A stretch of 46,671 bases of DNA from Paenibacillus aestuarii (GTDB lineage: Bacteria; Bacillota; Bacilli; Paenibacillales; NBRC-103111), in assembly GCF_027789125.1 (NCBI RefSeq), contig NZ_JAQFVF010000071.1:1-46671 (forward strand), written 5' to 3'. The notes beneath the pieces were generated by a model that was not told the origin of the DNA, searched no databases, and saw only the letters and a list, made by a program, of their open reading frames with translations. The translations under genes and the position numbers were made by a program. Shown one piece after another: positions 32,279-40,886 of the stretch; positions within the stretch are counted from its first letter, which is position 1; every line of letters starts with the position of its first letter.

Positions 32279-32294
32279 TTGTAACCGCTTACGA
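32279..32294. promoter_or_regulatory. cre-like site before the importer operon
   Basis: TTGTAACCGCTTACGA matches the cre consensus WTGNAANCGNWNNCAW at all but one position (G for A near the 3' end). It lies between the RpiR gene and the binding-protein gene, suggesting CcpA control of the importer. Confidence 0.55.
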
Positions 32295-32378
32295 TTTCGA
32301 TTAGAGCTCCAAGTGGTTTGGCCCTCATGTCACGCATGAGGTTAAACATAGATGCAATTATTAAAGGGAGGCTATTCA

Positions 32379-33698
32379 ATGAAACGTGTATTTAGTGGGG
32401 CATTAGTAACGATGATTGCTGCAACATCCATGCTGGCTGGTTGCAGCAGCAGCACCAATAACAGTGCAAGTTCCGCGCAACCGGCAGCTACTTCTGCCAG
32501 TGCAGCACCAGCACAAACTACAGCTGCACAGGAGAAGGTAAAACTGACAATCGGCAGCTGGCGTACGGAGGATACCGAAGCTTACGCGAAAATCATTGCT
32601 GAATTCAAGAAGACGAACCCGAACATTGATCTTGAATTTAAACCGACCAAAAACACGGAATACAACACGTCCTTGAATACAGCGCTGCAAAGCGGCAGCG
32701 GTCCTGACATTATTCATCTGCGTCCTTATGCGGCTGGCGCAGCGCTCGCCGATGCCGGTTATCTGGAGCCGCTGGATAGCGTGAAGGGTATGGACACTTT
32801 CTCCAAGGACACGTTGTTGGCTGCAACTGGCAGCAATGGCAAAGTGTACGGGGTGCCAACCGTATTCAGTTCCACGCAAATTTTTTACAACAAGAAAATT
32901 TTCCAAAAATATAACCTGCAAGAGCCTAAGACATGGGATGAGCTGATCAAAACAGCGGATACGCTGAAGCAAAATAAAGTGACGCCATTCGCTTTCGGTT
33001 CCAAGGAAGGCTGGATTCTTTCGCTGACCCAGGGAGCGCTTGCGCCGTCTGTCTATGGAACGGATTTCATCAAGAAAATTTTGAGCGGCGACGCTAATTT
33101 CAAGAGCCCTGAATTCGTGAGCTCGATCAAACAAATGAAAGATTTGGTGCCATATTTCCCTGACAACTACGTAGGTATCGGCATGGATGACATGCGCAAT
33201 ATGTTCGTGACCGAGCAGGCAGCCATGATGGTCATGGGTGATTGGGAGTACGCGGTCATGAAGAAAGCGAACCCTGATCTGCAGATGGATGTGTTCCCGG
33301 TTCCTCCGGTAAAAGCGGACGGCAAGCCAACAGTGACAACTTGGGTTGACGGATCGTTTGCCGTGAACGCCAAATCCGCACATAAGCAGGAAGCTCTCAA
33401 ATTCATGGAGTTTTTGACAACAAAAGCATTCGGTATCGTTGCCGTGAATGAATTGCAAAAACCTAGCACCATCCCTGGCATTCAGGCGAATGACCCGCTC
33501 GTCGCCAAAATCACAAAAAATGCAGACTCCATCTCCACGCCTTACGCAGCCGTTGTTTATTTTAGCGCCGGCAATCCGACGACCAAAGTTACGCTGGAGA
33601 ACTCGCTGCAAGGGATGTATTTGAACAAATTGACACCGGAGCAAGTCGCGGAAGAAGTACAGAAGAGCGCAGACACTTGGTTCAAGCCTAAGAAATAA
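32379..33698 (+). CDS. ABC carbohydrate importer solute-binding lipoprotein (family 1)
   Basis: The 439-residue protein has a lipoprotein signal and lipobox LAGC (cysteine 21), then a Ser/Ala-rich linker. The mature family-1 binding protein shows FKKTNPNIDLEFKPT, SGSGPDIIHLRP, GKVYGVPTVFSSTQIFYNKKIFQKYNL and AMMVMGDWEYAVMK. AAAGGGAGG (32363-32371) supports ATG 32379. It serves the two permeases that follow and is probably controlled by the RpiR regulator and the cre-like site. The sugar is not identifiable from sequence. Confidence 0.92.
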   Translation: MKRVFSGALVTMIAATSMLAGCSSSTNNSASSAQPAATSASAAPAQTTAAQEKVKLTIGSWRTEDTEAYAKIIAEFKKTNPNIDLEFKPTKNTEYNTSLNTALQSGSGPDIIHLRPYAAGAALADAGYLEPLDSVKGMDTFSKDTLLAATGSNGKVYGVPTVFSSTQIFYNKKIFQKYNLQEPKTWDELIKTADTLKQNKVTPFAFGSKEGWILSLTQGALAPSVYGTDFIKKILSGDANFKSPEFVSSIKQMKDLVPYFPDNYVGIGMDDMRNMFVTEQAAMMVMGDWEYAVMKKANPDLQMDVFPVPPVKADGKPTVTTWVDGSFAVNAKSAHKQEALKFMEFLTTKAFGIVAVNELQKPSTIPGIQANDPLVAKITKNADSISTPYAAVVYFSAGNPTTKVTLENSLQGMYLNKLTPEQVAEEVQKSADTWFKPKK

Positions 33699-33734
33699 TA
33701 AATCCGTAATGAAGCAAGAAAGAGGTGTGGGGGC

Positions 33735-34664
33735 ATGAATAACACGGCCAAAACGCCCGGGTGGAAAAAGGGAGCAGTTCATCTGTTCCCGATTCCTGCC
33801 CTCGCAGTTTATATCATGTTCGTGATCTATCCGATTGCTGCGGCGTTTGGATACAGCTTTTACGATTGGAAGGGTCTCGTTCGCGGCGATTTTATCGGGC
33901 TCGGCAATTTCGTAAGCCTGTTCACCAAAGAACCGTTCAATCATTTGTTCTGGAACGCTTTCGGACATAATCTTTATTATTTTCTAGTTGAAATGGTTGT
34001 GCAGAACGTACTCGCTTTCCTATTAGCTTATTTAATTTTCAGCAAGCTGAAAGGCTCAGGCTTTTTGAAAATGGCTTACTTTTTACCGCGCTTGCTTTCG
34101 GTTATCGTTGTTGGATTTTTATGGAAATTGATGCTCAATCCGAATAATGGCGTAGTCAATGTGTTGTTTAAAAAGCTGGGGCTTGTGTCCTGGGCGAAGC
34201 CTTGGCTCGGCGATCCGGCTACGGCGCTCACCTCGATCACCCTGGTGAACAGCTGGTTCGGCATCGGGTTCTCCATGCTGATTTTCCTCGCAGGACTTCA
34301 AGCGATTTCGACGGAAGTCATTGAAGCAGCCCGGATTGACGGGGTCAAAGGCTTCCGCCTGATTCGCTCGATCATCCTGCCGATGATGAGTCAATCGCTG
34401 ATCATTATTACCGTGTTTACGTTTATCCACGCGTTCGAAGCGTTTGAGCTCGTATATGCCATGGAAGGATCGCAAGGGGAGCCATACAATGCGACAGATA
34501 CGCTTGCGGTGTTCTTCTACCGCATCGCCTTCGGCGGTTCGTCTGGCGGCGACTCGGTTGCGCTAGGGTTAGGTTCGGCTTTGGCTGTCGTCCTGTTTAT
34601 CATCATTGCTACCATATCGGCTTTGTTCCTGTATTTTACGCGGAACCAGTCGGCACAACATTAG
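33735..34664 (+). CDS. ABC carbohydrate importer permease, MalF/UgpA type
   Basis: The 309-residue membrane protein has six TM helices and the EAA loop VIEAARIDGVKGFRLIRSIILP (about 195-216). The N-terminal LFPIPALAVYIMFVIYPIAAAFGYSFYDW is typical of the UgpA/MalF class. GAAAGAGGTG precedes ATG 33735. It pairs with the permease 15 bp downstream; no ATPase is encoded nearby, so an MsmX-type shared ATPase is assumed. Confidence 0.92.
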   Translation: MNNTAKTPGWKKGAVHLFPIPALAVYIMFVIYPIAAAFGYSFYDWKGLVRGDFIGLGNFVSLFTKEPFNHLFWNAFGHNLYYFLVEMVVQNVLAFLLAYLIFSKLKGSGFLKMAYFLPRLLSVIVVGFLWKLMLNPNNGVVNVLFKKLGLVSWAKPWLGDPATALTSITLVNSWFGIGFSMLIFLAGLQAISTEVIEAARIDGVKGFRLIRSIILPMMSQSLIIITVFTFIHAFEAFELVYAMEGSQGEPYNATDTLAVFFYRIAFGGSSGGDSVALGLGSALAVVLFIIIATISALFLYFTRNQSAQH

Positions 34665-34679
34665 GGGAGGAGGCCAAGC

Positions 34680-35504
34680 ATGAAAACCAGCAAATCTTTT
34701 CGAGGGCTTCAGTACGCATGGGCATACATAGGAGCACTGGTCAGTTTGTATCCGATTTTCCTGATGCTGACCTCCTCCTTGAAGACGAATATCCAAATTT
34801 TGAAAAACCCTTTGTCACTGCCGGTCTCGATGTCCTTTGCAGCTTATAACAAGCTGCTGCAGCAAATCCCGTTCGGCACATATTTTTGGAACAGCGTGTT
34901 TGTCAGTATTGTTTCGGTTGTTTTGATTTTGCTATTTGCCGTGATGGCGTCCTTTTATATCGCGAGATATCCGTTCCGGTGGAACGCGGCGCTGTTCTTT
35001 TTCTTTCTGCTTGGCATGATGATTCCGCTTAAGCTGGGTATCGTGCCGTTGTTTCTGCTGATGAAAAAAATCGGGCTGCTGAACAGTCTCTGGTCGTTGA
35101 TCAGTGTGTACACGGCGATCGGGCTTCCGCTGGCTGTGCTGATTTTAACCGGCTTTTTCCGCACCTTGCCAAGAGAACTGGAAGAGGCGGCGCGCATCGA
35201 CGGCGCTTCCGATTTCGGCGTGATGTGGCATGTGCTTGTGCCGCTGATCCGGCCTGCGCTGGGCACGGTCATGATTATGAATTTCATTACCGCCTGGAAT
35301 GATTTCTTCTTTCCGCTTATCTTTGTGCAGGACGATCTGAAAAAGACGATCCCTGTGGGCATGCTTTCGCTGTTCGGCCAGTATTCGACCGATCTGAGCA
35401 TGCTGTTCGCCGGGCTGACGCTGTCCTCGCTGCCGATGATCGTCTTGTTCTTCATGGCCTCGAAGCAGTTCATGGACGGCATGACGGCGGGCGCCGTGAA
35501 GTAG
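34680..35504 (+). CDS. ABC carbohydrate importer permease, MalG/UgpE type
   Basis: The 274-residue membrane protein has the EAA motif LEEAARIDGASDFGVMWHVLVPLI and the C-terminal FFMASKQFMDGMTAGAVK characteristic of the MalG/UgpE class. GGGGAGGAGG precedes ATG 34680. It is the last gene of the importer operon and is followed by a hairpin and a strong terminator. Confidence 0.92.
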   Translation: MKTSKSFRGLQYAWAYIGALVSLYPIFLMLTSSLKTNIQILKNPLSLPVSMSFAAYNKLLQQIPFGTYFWNSVFVSIVSVVLILLFAVMASFYIARYPFRWNAALFFFFLLGMMIPLKLGIVPLFLLMKKIGLLNSLWSLISVYTAIGLPLAVLILTGFFRTLPRELEEAARIDGASDFGVMWHVLVPLIRPALGTVMIMNFITAWNDFFFPLIFVQDDLKKTIPVGMLSLFGQYSTDLSMLFAGLTLSSLPMIVLFFMASKQFMDGMTAGAVK

Positions 35505-35531
35505 CCCGGCGGGCGAGCAGAACAGGGGATA

Positions 35532-35549
35532 GCGGAAGGGCTCTTCCGC
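35532..35549. other. small hairpin in the gene-free stretch 35505-35894
   Basis: GCGGAAG/CTTCCGC form a perfect stem. A second inverted pair GATTTCCC/GGGAAATC lies at 35683-35690 and 35701-35708. Together with the two terminators listed separately these are the only structures seen in this 390-bp gap; no credible gene was found in it. Confidence 0.45.
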
Positions 35550-35594
35550 CATTCGTCAGTGTGAGCCGCGCTAGGCGTGCTAGTGGCGCAAGGA

Positions 35595-35641
35595 AAAGGC
35601 TGTCCTAGGTCATCGTGGATGACTGCGGACAGCCTTTTTTC
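35595..35641 (+). terminator. intrinsic terminator of the importer operon
   Basis: AAAAGGCTGTCC pairs with GGACAGCCTTTT, followed by further T; the loop is about 22 bases. Confidence 0.85.
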
Positions 35642-35828
35642 GTATCCTGCAAAAACGGAAGAATAATTGCACATAAATCACCGATTTCCCTTAACAGGGA
35701 GGGAAATCATGCCAGATTGCAGGGTAAGCAGCGTCTCCCTCTACTTGATACCTGAAGTAGAATAGTTTTTGATGGCGAGGGAAGCGGTGAAGAACGAGCG
35801 CATCTATGTCATGTTGGTAAAAGGTAAA

Positions 35829-35871
35829 AAAGACAACCCACGATGGAATTTATTATTCCTTTCGTGGGTTA
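35829..35871 (-). terminator. intrinsic terminator of the ABC exporter operon
   Basis: AACCCACGA (35835-35843) pairs with TCGTGGGTT (35862-35870). On the minus strand the stem is followed by GTCTTTTTT. Confidence 0.82.
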
Positions 35872-35894
35872 TTGTTTGGGGTTCACAAGCCGGT

Positions 35895-37781
35895 TTAGCC
35901 GGTTTCACCCGCGCTGGCGCTTGCGGATTTCTGGAACTGGCTTGTATACAAGTTATAATAGAAGCCTTGGGCAGCGAGCAGTTGGCGGTGTGTCCCTTGC
36001 TCGATGATTTGTCCGCCACTCAGCACGAGGATGAGATCAGCATCGCGAATCGTGCTTAAGCGGTGCGCGATAATGAAACTCGTACGTCCTTTCATTAAAG
36101 TTTTCATAGCGTCCTGGATATGCATCTCTGTTCGCGTATCAATGCTGCTCGTCGCCTCATCCAGAATAAGGATCTCTGGATCAGCCAGGATGGTTCTGGC
36201 AATCGTCAGCAGCTGACGCTGACCATGGCTTAAGTTGCTGCCTTCCGCTGTCAGGATAGTATCGTAGCCGTGCGGCAGCCTTTTGATGAAACTGTCAGCA
36301 TTAGCCAGCTTGGCTGCTGCTTCGACTTCCTCATCCGTAGCTTCCAAGCGGCCGTATCGGATGTTCTCGCGAATGCTGCCGGAGAACACGTAGGCATCCT
36401 GCAAAACCATGCCCAGCTTGCTGCGCAGGCGGTTCTTCTCGATCTGTGTGATGTTGACGCCGTCAATCGTAATCGCTCCGGCATGAATGTCATAGAAGCG
36501 TGTTAATAGATTGACGATCGTGGTTTTGCCAGCGCCTGTGGGTCCAACCAGGGCAATTTGATCACCGGGTTTGGCTGTGAAGGAAACCTGCTTCAAGATC
36601 GGAGATTCTGCTGAGTATCCGAAGGAAACATCATGGAAAACGACTTCGCCTTGTACGCTTCGAACGGCAGGCGTTGTCTGTTCTTTGCGATACTCGGTGT
36701 CCATATCCAATAATTCAAAAACACGCTCGGCACCGGCGATGGCGGACTGAATCAGGTTATATTGGTTGGCCAACTCGTTGATCGGGCGATTCAATTGTCT
36801 GGAATAATTTAATAGACTGACGATAACTCCGATTGTCGTCCAATCGTGGAAGGCCATCCACCCGCCGACCGCACTAATAAGCGCAAAGCTCAAGTTATTT
36901 ACGAAGTTCATCGTCGGCCCGACCATGCCGGAAACGATTTGCGCTTTAATTCCGGCCCGGTTCAGCTTGCCGTTAATGTCTTGGAACTGCTGGACAGTTA
37001 CGGCTTCCCGGCGGAATGCTTTAACAACTTTTTGCCCGCTCACCGTTTCTTCAATAAAACCGTTCAAAGCCCCGAGCTCTTGCTGCTGCTCTTTAAAAGC
37101 AATGCGGCTTAAGCTCGTAATCTTGGAGGTCGCCATCCACATCAGCGGGATGCATAGGAGACTGACGACGGTCAGGATCAAATTCAGCCGCAGCATCATC
37201 ACGAGCGAGCCGACAATCGTAATGAGACTGGTCAGCAATTGAATCACCGTTTGATTCAAGGAATTGGACACATTCTCAATATCGTTCGTGGCCCTGCTCA
37301 TTAGCTCGCCATGCGGGCGGCTGTCAAAAACTTGCAAGGGCAGCTGCTGAAATTTCTCGAACACATCGTGCCGCAGCGTCTGCAGTGTCCGTCCGGACAG
37401 GCCATTCATCACGAAAGATTGCACCCAGGCAATGAGGCTGCCCAAGAGATAAAAGCCGAGCATGAATAAGCATAGTTGGACAAGGCCGGGGTAGTCGTGT
37501 GGAATCAAGTAATCATCGACGGCTTTGCCCATCAAATAAGGGCTGACAAGTCCGATAACGGAGCCCAGTACCGTGAGGAGTGCGACGATGAGCAGGCCGG
37601 CCCGCTGCCGGTACAGGTAGCTCCATAATCTTCTGACAGTGGCGTACGTGTTGCGGGGCTTCACCTTGGGGCCGACGAACCTGCCGGCGGCTCCGGGAGT
37701 GCCTTGTCCGCCTGGTCCGCTGAGAGCCGGTGGACCAGCTGCCCCCCCGGGACTTTGCGTTTGATTAGCGTGCGCTGACAT
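35895..37781 (-). CDS. ABC exporter half-transporter with canonical nucleotide site (heterodimer subunit)
   Basis: The 628-residue protein has a Gly/Pro/Ala-rich N-terminal extension of about 35 residues and six TM helices. The ATPase domain has Walker A GPTGAGKTT, Q-loop VLQDAYVFSGS, signature LSHGQRQ, Walker B ILILDEATSS with the catalytic glutamate, and H-loop AHRLST. The signature has H where G is usual (LSHGQ for LSGGQ). It overlaps the 3' end of the partner gene by 17 bp, so the two are made together as a heterodimeric exporter of the BmrCD/YheIH kind. The substrate, possibly a drug or lipid, is unknown. Confidence 0.92.
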   Translation of the reverse strand: MSAHANQTQSPGGAAGPPALSGPGGQGTPGAAGRFVGPKVKPRNTYATVRRLWSYLYRQRAGLLIVALLTVLGSVIGLVSPYLMGKAVDDYLIPHDYPGLVQLCLFMLGFYLLGSLIAWVQSFVMNGLSGRTLQTLRHDVFEKFQQLPLQVFDSRPHGELMSRATNDIENVSNSLNQTVIQLLTSLITIVGSLVMMLRLNLILTVVSLLCIPLMWMATSKITSLSRIAFKEQQQELGALNGFIEETVSGQKVVKAFRREAVTVQQFQDINGKLNRAGIKAQIVSGMVGPTMNFVNNLSFALISAVGGWMAFHDWTTIGVIVSLLNYSRQLNRPINELANQYNLIQSAIAGAERVFELLDMDTEYRKEQTTPAVRSVQGEVVFHDVSFGYSAESPILKQVSFTAKPGDQIALVGPTGAGKTTIVNLLTRFYDIHAGAITIDGVNITQIEKNRLRSKLGMVLQDAYVFSGSIRENIRYGRLEATDEEVEAAAKLANADSFIKRLPHGYDTILTAEGSNLSHGQRQLLTIARTILADPEILILDEATSSIDTRTEMHIQDAMKTLMKGRTSFIIAHRLSTIRDADLILVLSGGQIIEQGTHRQLLAAQGFYYNLYTSQFQKSASASAGETG

Positions 37782-39516
37782 CGGACAGCTCCTCCTCTCT
37801 CCATTGAGAGCGGTAAATGTCTTGATAGATTGGACTGCTCTTCAGCAGCTCGCCATGCTTACCTTCGGCCACGATTCGTCCCTGCTCCAGGACAAGGATT
37901 TTATCCGCGTCCATGACTGAGGAAATCCGCTGCGCAATGATGAGGTTCGTGCTCATCTTCATCAGCTCTCGCAGCGCAATCTGAATCCGCGACTCCGTGC
38001 CAAGATCCAGGGCGCTGGTGCTATCGTCGAGGATTAATATTTTCGGCTGCATGAGAAGCGCTCTGGCAATGGCAATCCGCTGCTTCTGGCCGCCGGATAG
38101 GTTCACGCCTCTTTGACCGAGGTAGGTGTCATAGCCGTCCGGCAATTGCATAATGAACGGATGTGCTTCCGCCGCCTTGGCAGCAGCCTCGACTTCCTCC
38201 TGTGTAGCCTCGGGCCGCCCGAAGCGGATGTTATCCCGCACTTTGCCGCTGAACAAAATCGTCTGCTGCATCACGATGGCGATCCGGCTTCGCAGCTGAT
38301 CCAGCGGAATGTGCCGCACGTCCGTTCCGTCGATCCGCACGATCCCCTTGCTTACATCGTAGAAGCGGGGGATCAGATGCACGAGAGAGGATTTCCCCGT
38401 CCCGGTCGCCCCCAGAATGGCGATTGTCTGGCCGGGCTCGGCGTGAAAGCTAAGATCCTGCAGCACCATATCCTCTTGTGAACTGCCGTAGCCAAAGGAA
38501 ACCTGCTCAAAGATCAGCTGGCCTGAATGGACAGCGTGCTCTGGAGCTGGGGCAAGCTTCTTTGTATCTTCAATTTCGGGATTCATAGCCAGTACTTGCT
38601 GTATTCGGTCTGCCGATGCCCTCGCGCGCGGGATGAATGACAGCATATTGCCGAGCATCAGCATCGAAAAGAGCAATTGTGTCAAATAGTTGGTAAAAGC
38701 GACCAGCTCCCCGACGGTGAGGCCTCCGGTCCATGTCCACGGGCCGCCGTACCAGAGCACGGCTACAATACTGACATTCATGATCAGCATCATGAGCGGT
38801 AAGTTTAAAGCCAGAATTCGGGCAGCTTTGATCGAGGTATCGGTGTAGCTTTCATTCGCCTCGGCAAAACGTCCGCGTTCGAAGTTCGCCCGAACAAACG
38901 CTTTGACGACCCGGATGCCGGATAAATTTTCTTGCAGCACGGTATTCACCCGGTCCAGTTTCGCCTGAACATTCGCATAGAGTGGGAAGGAAAGTCGGAT
39001 TAACGTAAGCAAAACGAGAAAAAGCGCAGGAACTGCAAAGGCCAGGATGAGGGTAAGCCGAAGGCTGATCATCATGGCCATGATCAGGCTGCCGGTGACG
39101 AGCAGCGGGGCGCGAATCGTTCGCAGGTTCATCTGCACAAGGGTTTGCACCTGCGTCACGTCATTGGTTAAGCGGGTAATCAGGGAACCCGTGTTGATTT
39201 GATCCAGCTGCCGGGAGGACAGGGTCTGCACCTTTTGAAAAATGCCGCTGCGCAGATCCGTTCCGAAGTTCTGGGAAGCTCGCGTGGAATAAATGGCGCA
39301 GCCGACACCGCCGAGCAAGCCGAGGAGCGCGACCCCGATCATCTGCAGGCCCGTATGTTGGATGAGCGGCAGATTGCCTTGCATGATGCCGTCGTTGACG
39401 ATATGCGCCATCAGCTTCGGTTGAAGCAAATCCATATACACTTCAAGCACCATCAACAATGGCGCGAATAGGGCAGATCTCCAGTAAGGCTGTAGATACG
39501 ATCTTAATTGCCACAT
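37765..39516 (-). CDS. ABC exporter half-transporter with degenerate nucleotide site (heterodimer subunit)
   Basis: The 583-residue protein has six TM helices and an ATPase domain with Walker A GATGTGKSS and a normal LSGGQKQ signature. Walker B is ILILDDSTSALD, with aspartate replacing the catalytic glutamate, and the H-loop histidine is replaced by Q in IIAQRISS. This is the known asymmetric design in which one of two composite ATP sites is inactive. It lies upstream of, and overlaps, its partner gene. GGAGATGAGA precedes ATG 39516. The His-rich gene lies 30 bp upstream in the same direction. Confidence 0.92.
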   Translation of the reverse strand: MWQLRSYLQPYWRSALFAPLLMVLEVYMDLLQPKLMAHIVNDGIMQGNLPLIQHTGLQMIGVALLGLLGGVGCAIYSTRASQNFGTDLRSGIFQKVQTLSSRQLDQINTGSLITRLTNDVTQVQTLVQMNLRTIRAPLLVTGSLIMAMMISLRLTLILAFAVPALFLVLLTLIRLSFPLYANVQAKLDRVNTVLQENLSGIRVVKAFVRANFERGRFAEANESYTDTSIKAARILALNLPLMMLIMNVSIVAVLWYGGPWTWTGGLTVGELVAFTNYLTQLLFSMLMLGNMLSFIPRARASADRIQQVLAMNPEIEDTKKLAPAPEHAVHSGQLIFEQVSFGYGSSQEDMVLQDLSFHAEPGQTIAILGATGTGKSSLVHLIPRFYDVSKGIVRIDGTDVRHIPLDQLRSRIAIVMQQTILFSGKVRDNIRFGRPEATQEEVEAAAKAAEAHPFIMQLPDGYDTYLGQRGVNLSGGQKQRIAIARALLMQPKILILDDSTSALDLGTESRIQIALRELMKMSTNLIIAQRISSVMDADKILVLEQGRIVAEGKHGELLKSSPIYQDIYRSQWREEELSDVSAR

Positions 39517-39546
39517 GCCGTCTCATCTCCATTGTGTCAGATTTGC

Positions 39547-39963
39547 TTAAGCCCCCGGTGAATTCGCTTGGGAGCCTTGCTCGTCTTCGTGCGGCTGTCC
39601 CTGCTCATGCACCTGGTCTTGCTCCTGCTCTGAGGACAGTTCTCGCAGCTCGAACGTATAGATAAACTCTTGAATGATTGTGTCCACAGCTTTCAATTCA
39701 CCGCTGATCACCTGTTTGATCGCCTCGAATTCAGGCTGGTATAGCTGCTGCTGTAAAGTCGAGCGCTTGACATTCAGCTTCTCCAGGAAAGCGATGGCTC
39801 TGCCTCGGCGGAACGTTTGCGCGCTCTGGAAGCGCTGCTCAGAACCTTCCTTGAACTTGTGTTTGTCAGCTTTGTCATGCCGCCGGTGTTCCCGATGTTC
39901 TCCGTGACCGCGATGTCCGTGGTGCTCTTTATGTTCTTTATGCTCATGTCTGCCTTCACGCAT
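39547..39963 (-). CDS. His-rich soluble protein at the head of the ABC exporter operon
   Basis: The 138-residue protein has 11 histidines in its first 35 residues, in H-x-H and HH patterns. A helical core follows (about 50-105: FRRGRAIAFLEKLNVKRSTL... FEAIKQVISGELKAVDTIIQEFIYTFEL), then a Glu/Gln-rich tail. I have seen similar helical cores next to exporter genes but know no function. The His cluster could bind zinc, nickel or copper. AAGGAGG 9 bp upstream fixes ATG 39963. Two palindromic operators lie directly upstream, so this is probably the first gene of the exporter operon. Confidence 0.75.
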   Translation of the reverse strand: MREGRHEHKEHKEHHGHRGHGEHREHRRHDKADKHKFKEGSEQRFQSAQTFRRGRAIAFLEKLNVKRSTLQQQLYQPEFEAIKQVISGELKAVDTIIQEFIYTFELRELSSEQEQDQVHEQGQPHEDEQGSQANSPGA

Positions 39964-39989
39964 GGATGTATCCTCCTTGTTTTTGTTTT

Positions 39990-40005
39990 GTATACATATG
40001 TATAC
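39990..40005. promoter_or_regulatory. perfect palindromic operator 1 of the exporter operon
   Basis: GTATACATATGTATAC is a perfect 16-bp palindrome 27 bp upstream of the His-rich gene start, within its promoter region. Regulators of the PadR, MarR or TetR kind use such sites; none is encoded alongside. Confidence 0.75.
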
Positions 40006-40015
40006 GTTACTATCT

Positions 40016-40031
40016 GAATACAAATGTATAC
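40016..40031. promoter_or_regulatory. palindromic operator 2 of the exporter operon
   Basis: GAATACAAATGTATAC is a near copy of operator 1, 26 bp from it start to start, about two and a half helical turns. Confidence 0.65.
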
Positions 40032-40144
40032 GATTTCCAAGACGTTCGTCAACCATGTTTTGACGCGATGGAGGAAAAGAGTACGATGAATAGAGGAGGA
40101 TGGGCTTGGCAACGATTGGAAGTGTGCCGGTGTTTTTTATCCTT

Positions 40145-40176
40145 TTTACCGTACTTTAACTTTCATGAACTATACT
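40145..40176 (+). promoter_or_regulatory. response-regulator box and -10 upstream of the two-component operon
   Basis: TTTACCGTACTTT followed by AACTTTCAT (40145-40166) precedes TATACT (40171-40176). The same box with the same 26-bp distance to the -10 recurs at 42241-42272. No good -35 is present, as expected for an activator-dependent promoter. Confidence 0.7.
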
Positions 40177-40211
40177 AAGCTATCTTTCTAAGCTCGGGGA
40201 GGTGAAGACAG

Positions 40212-40886
40212 ATGAACATTCTGCTTGCAGAAGATGATCTGAAACTGGGGAAATTAGTGAAATATGTGCTGGAGAAAAAGGGTAATTATCATGTGGATTG
40301 GGTGGAAAATGGGCAAGATGCGCTTGAATTTGCCAATGCGGCTTCCTATGATGTGTTGATTCTAGATTGGATGATGCCGCTGCTGGATGGGATCGAAGTG
40401 TCAAAACGGTTAAGAGCGGCAAGCTATAGCCAGGCTATCCTCCTGCTGACAGCCAAAGATTCCTTACAAGATAAAATACTCGGCTTGGACGCAGGGGCGG
40501 ATGACTATTTGACGAAGCCGTTTGAAATGGATGAACTGCTCGCCCGCCTTCGTTCGCTCACAAGGCGAAATTATGCGCCTCTTCAAGCCGATGTCGTGAC
40601 ATTTGGCGAGTTTGTGTTGAACCGGACGTCCCATCAGCTTTTCAAACGGTCAGAGGAAGTTGTGCTCTCCCAGCGCGAATACCAGCTCCTGGATCTGCTC
40701 GTCCAGAACACGGGGCATGTGCTGTCTCGGGAAGTGATTTTGGACCGCGTATGGGGAATCGGCAATGATGTATCCTATAAGAACGTGGATGTGACGGTTA
40801 AAATGCTGCGCACAAAATTGGAGGACGCTGGAGGGAACCCAATGATTCATAGTGTCCGGGGAGTTGGATACCGCTTTGCGAAATAA
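40212..40886 (+). CDS. OmpR-family response regulator
   Basis: The 224-residue protein has a receiver domain with acidic pair EDD (7-9), phospho-acceptor D52 in LILDWMMP and the conserved lysine in YLTKPFE. Its C-terminal winged-helix DNA-binding domain (about 125-223) contains LSQREYQLLDLLVQNTGHVLSREVILDRVWG and HSVRGVGYRFAK. It is followed by an overlapping histidine kinase gene. The repeated box upstream of this gene and of the next operon suggests it activates both. GGGGAGGTG precedes ATG 40212. Confidence 0.93.
   Translation: MNILLAEDDLKLGKLVKYVLEKKGNYHVDWVENGQDALEFANAASYDVLILDWMMPLLDGIEVSKRLRAASYSQAILLLTAKDSLQDKILGLDAGADDYLTKPFEMDELLARLRSLTRRNYAPLQADVVTFGEFVLNRTSHQLFKRSEEVVLSQREYQLLDLLVQNTGHVLSREVILDRVWGIGNDVSYKNVDVTVKMLRTKLEDAGGNPMIHSVRGVGYRFAK

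Noticed and set aside
32403..33968. Long minus-strand open frame of 521 codons opposite the binding protein and permease
   Set aside because: It is antisense to clearly conserved genes, has a His/Arg/Cys-rich shadow-frame composition, no RBS and no recognisable domain.
34955..35674. Minus-strand open frame of 239 codons over the second permease
   Set aside because: Antisense shadow of a well supported MalG-type permease that extends through the plus-strand terminator; no RBS or domain.
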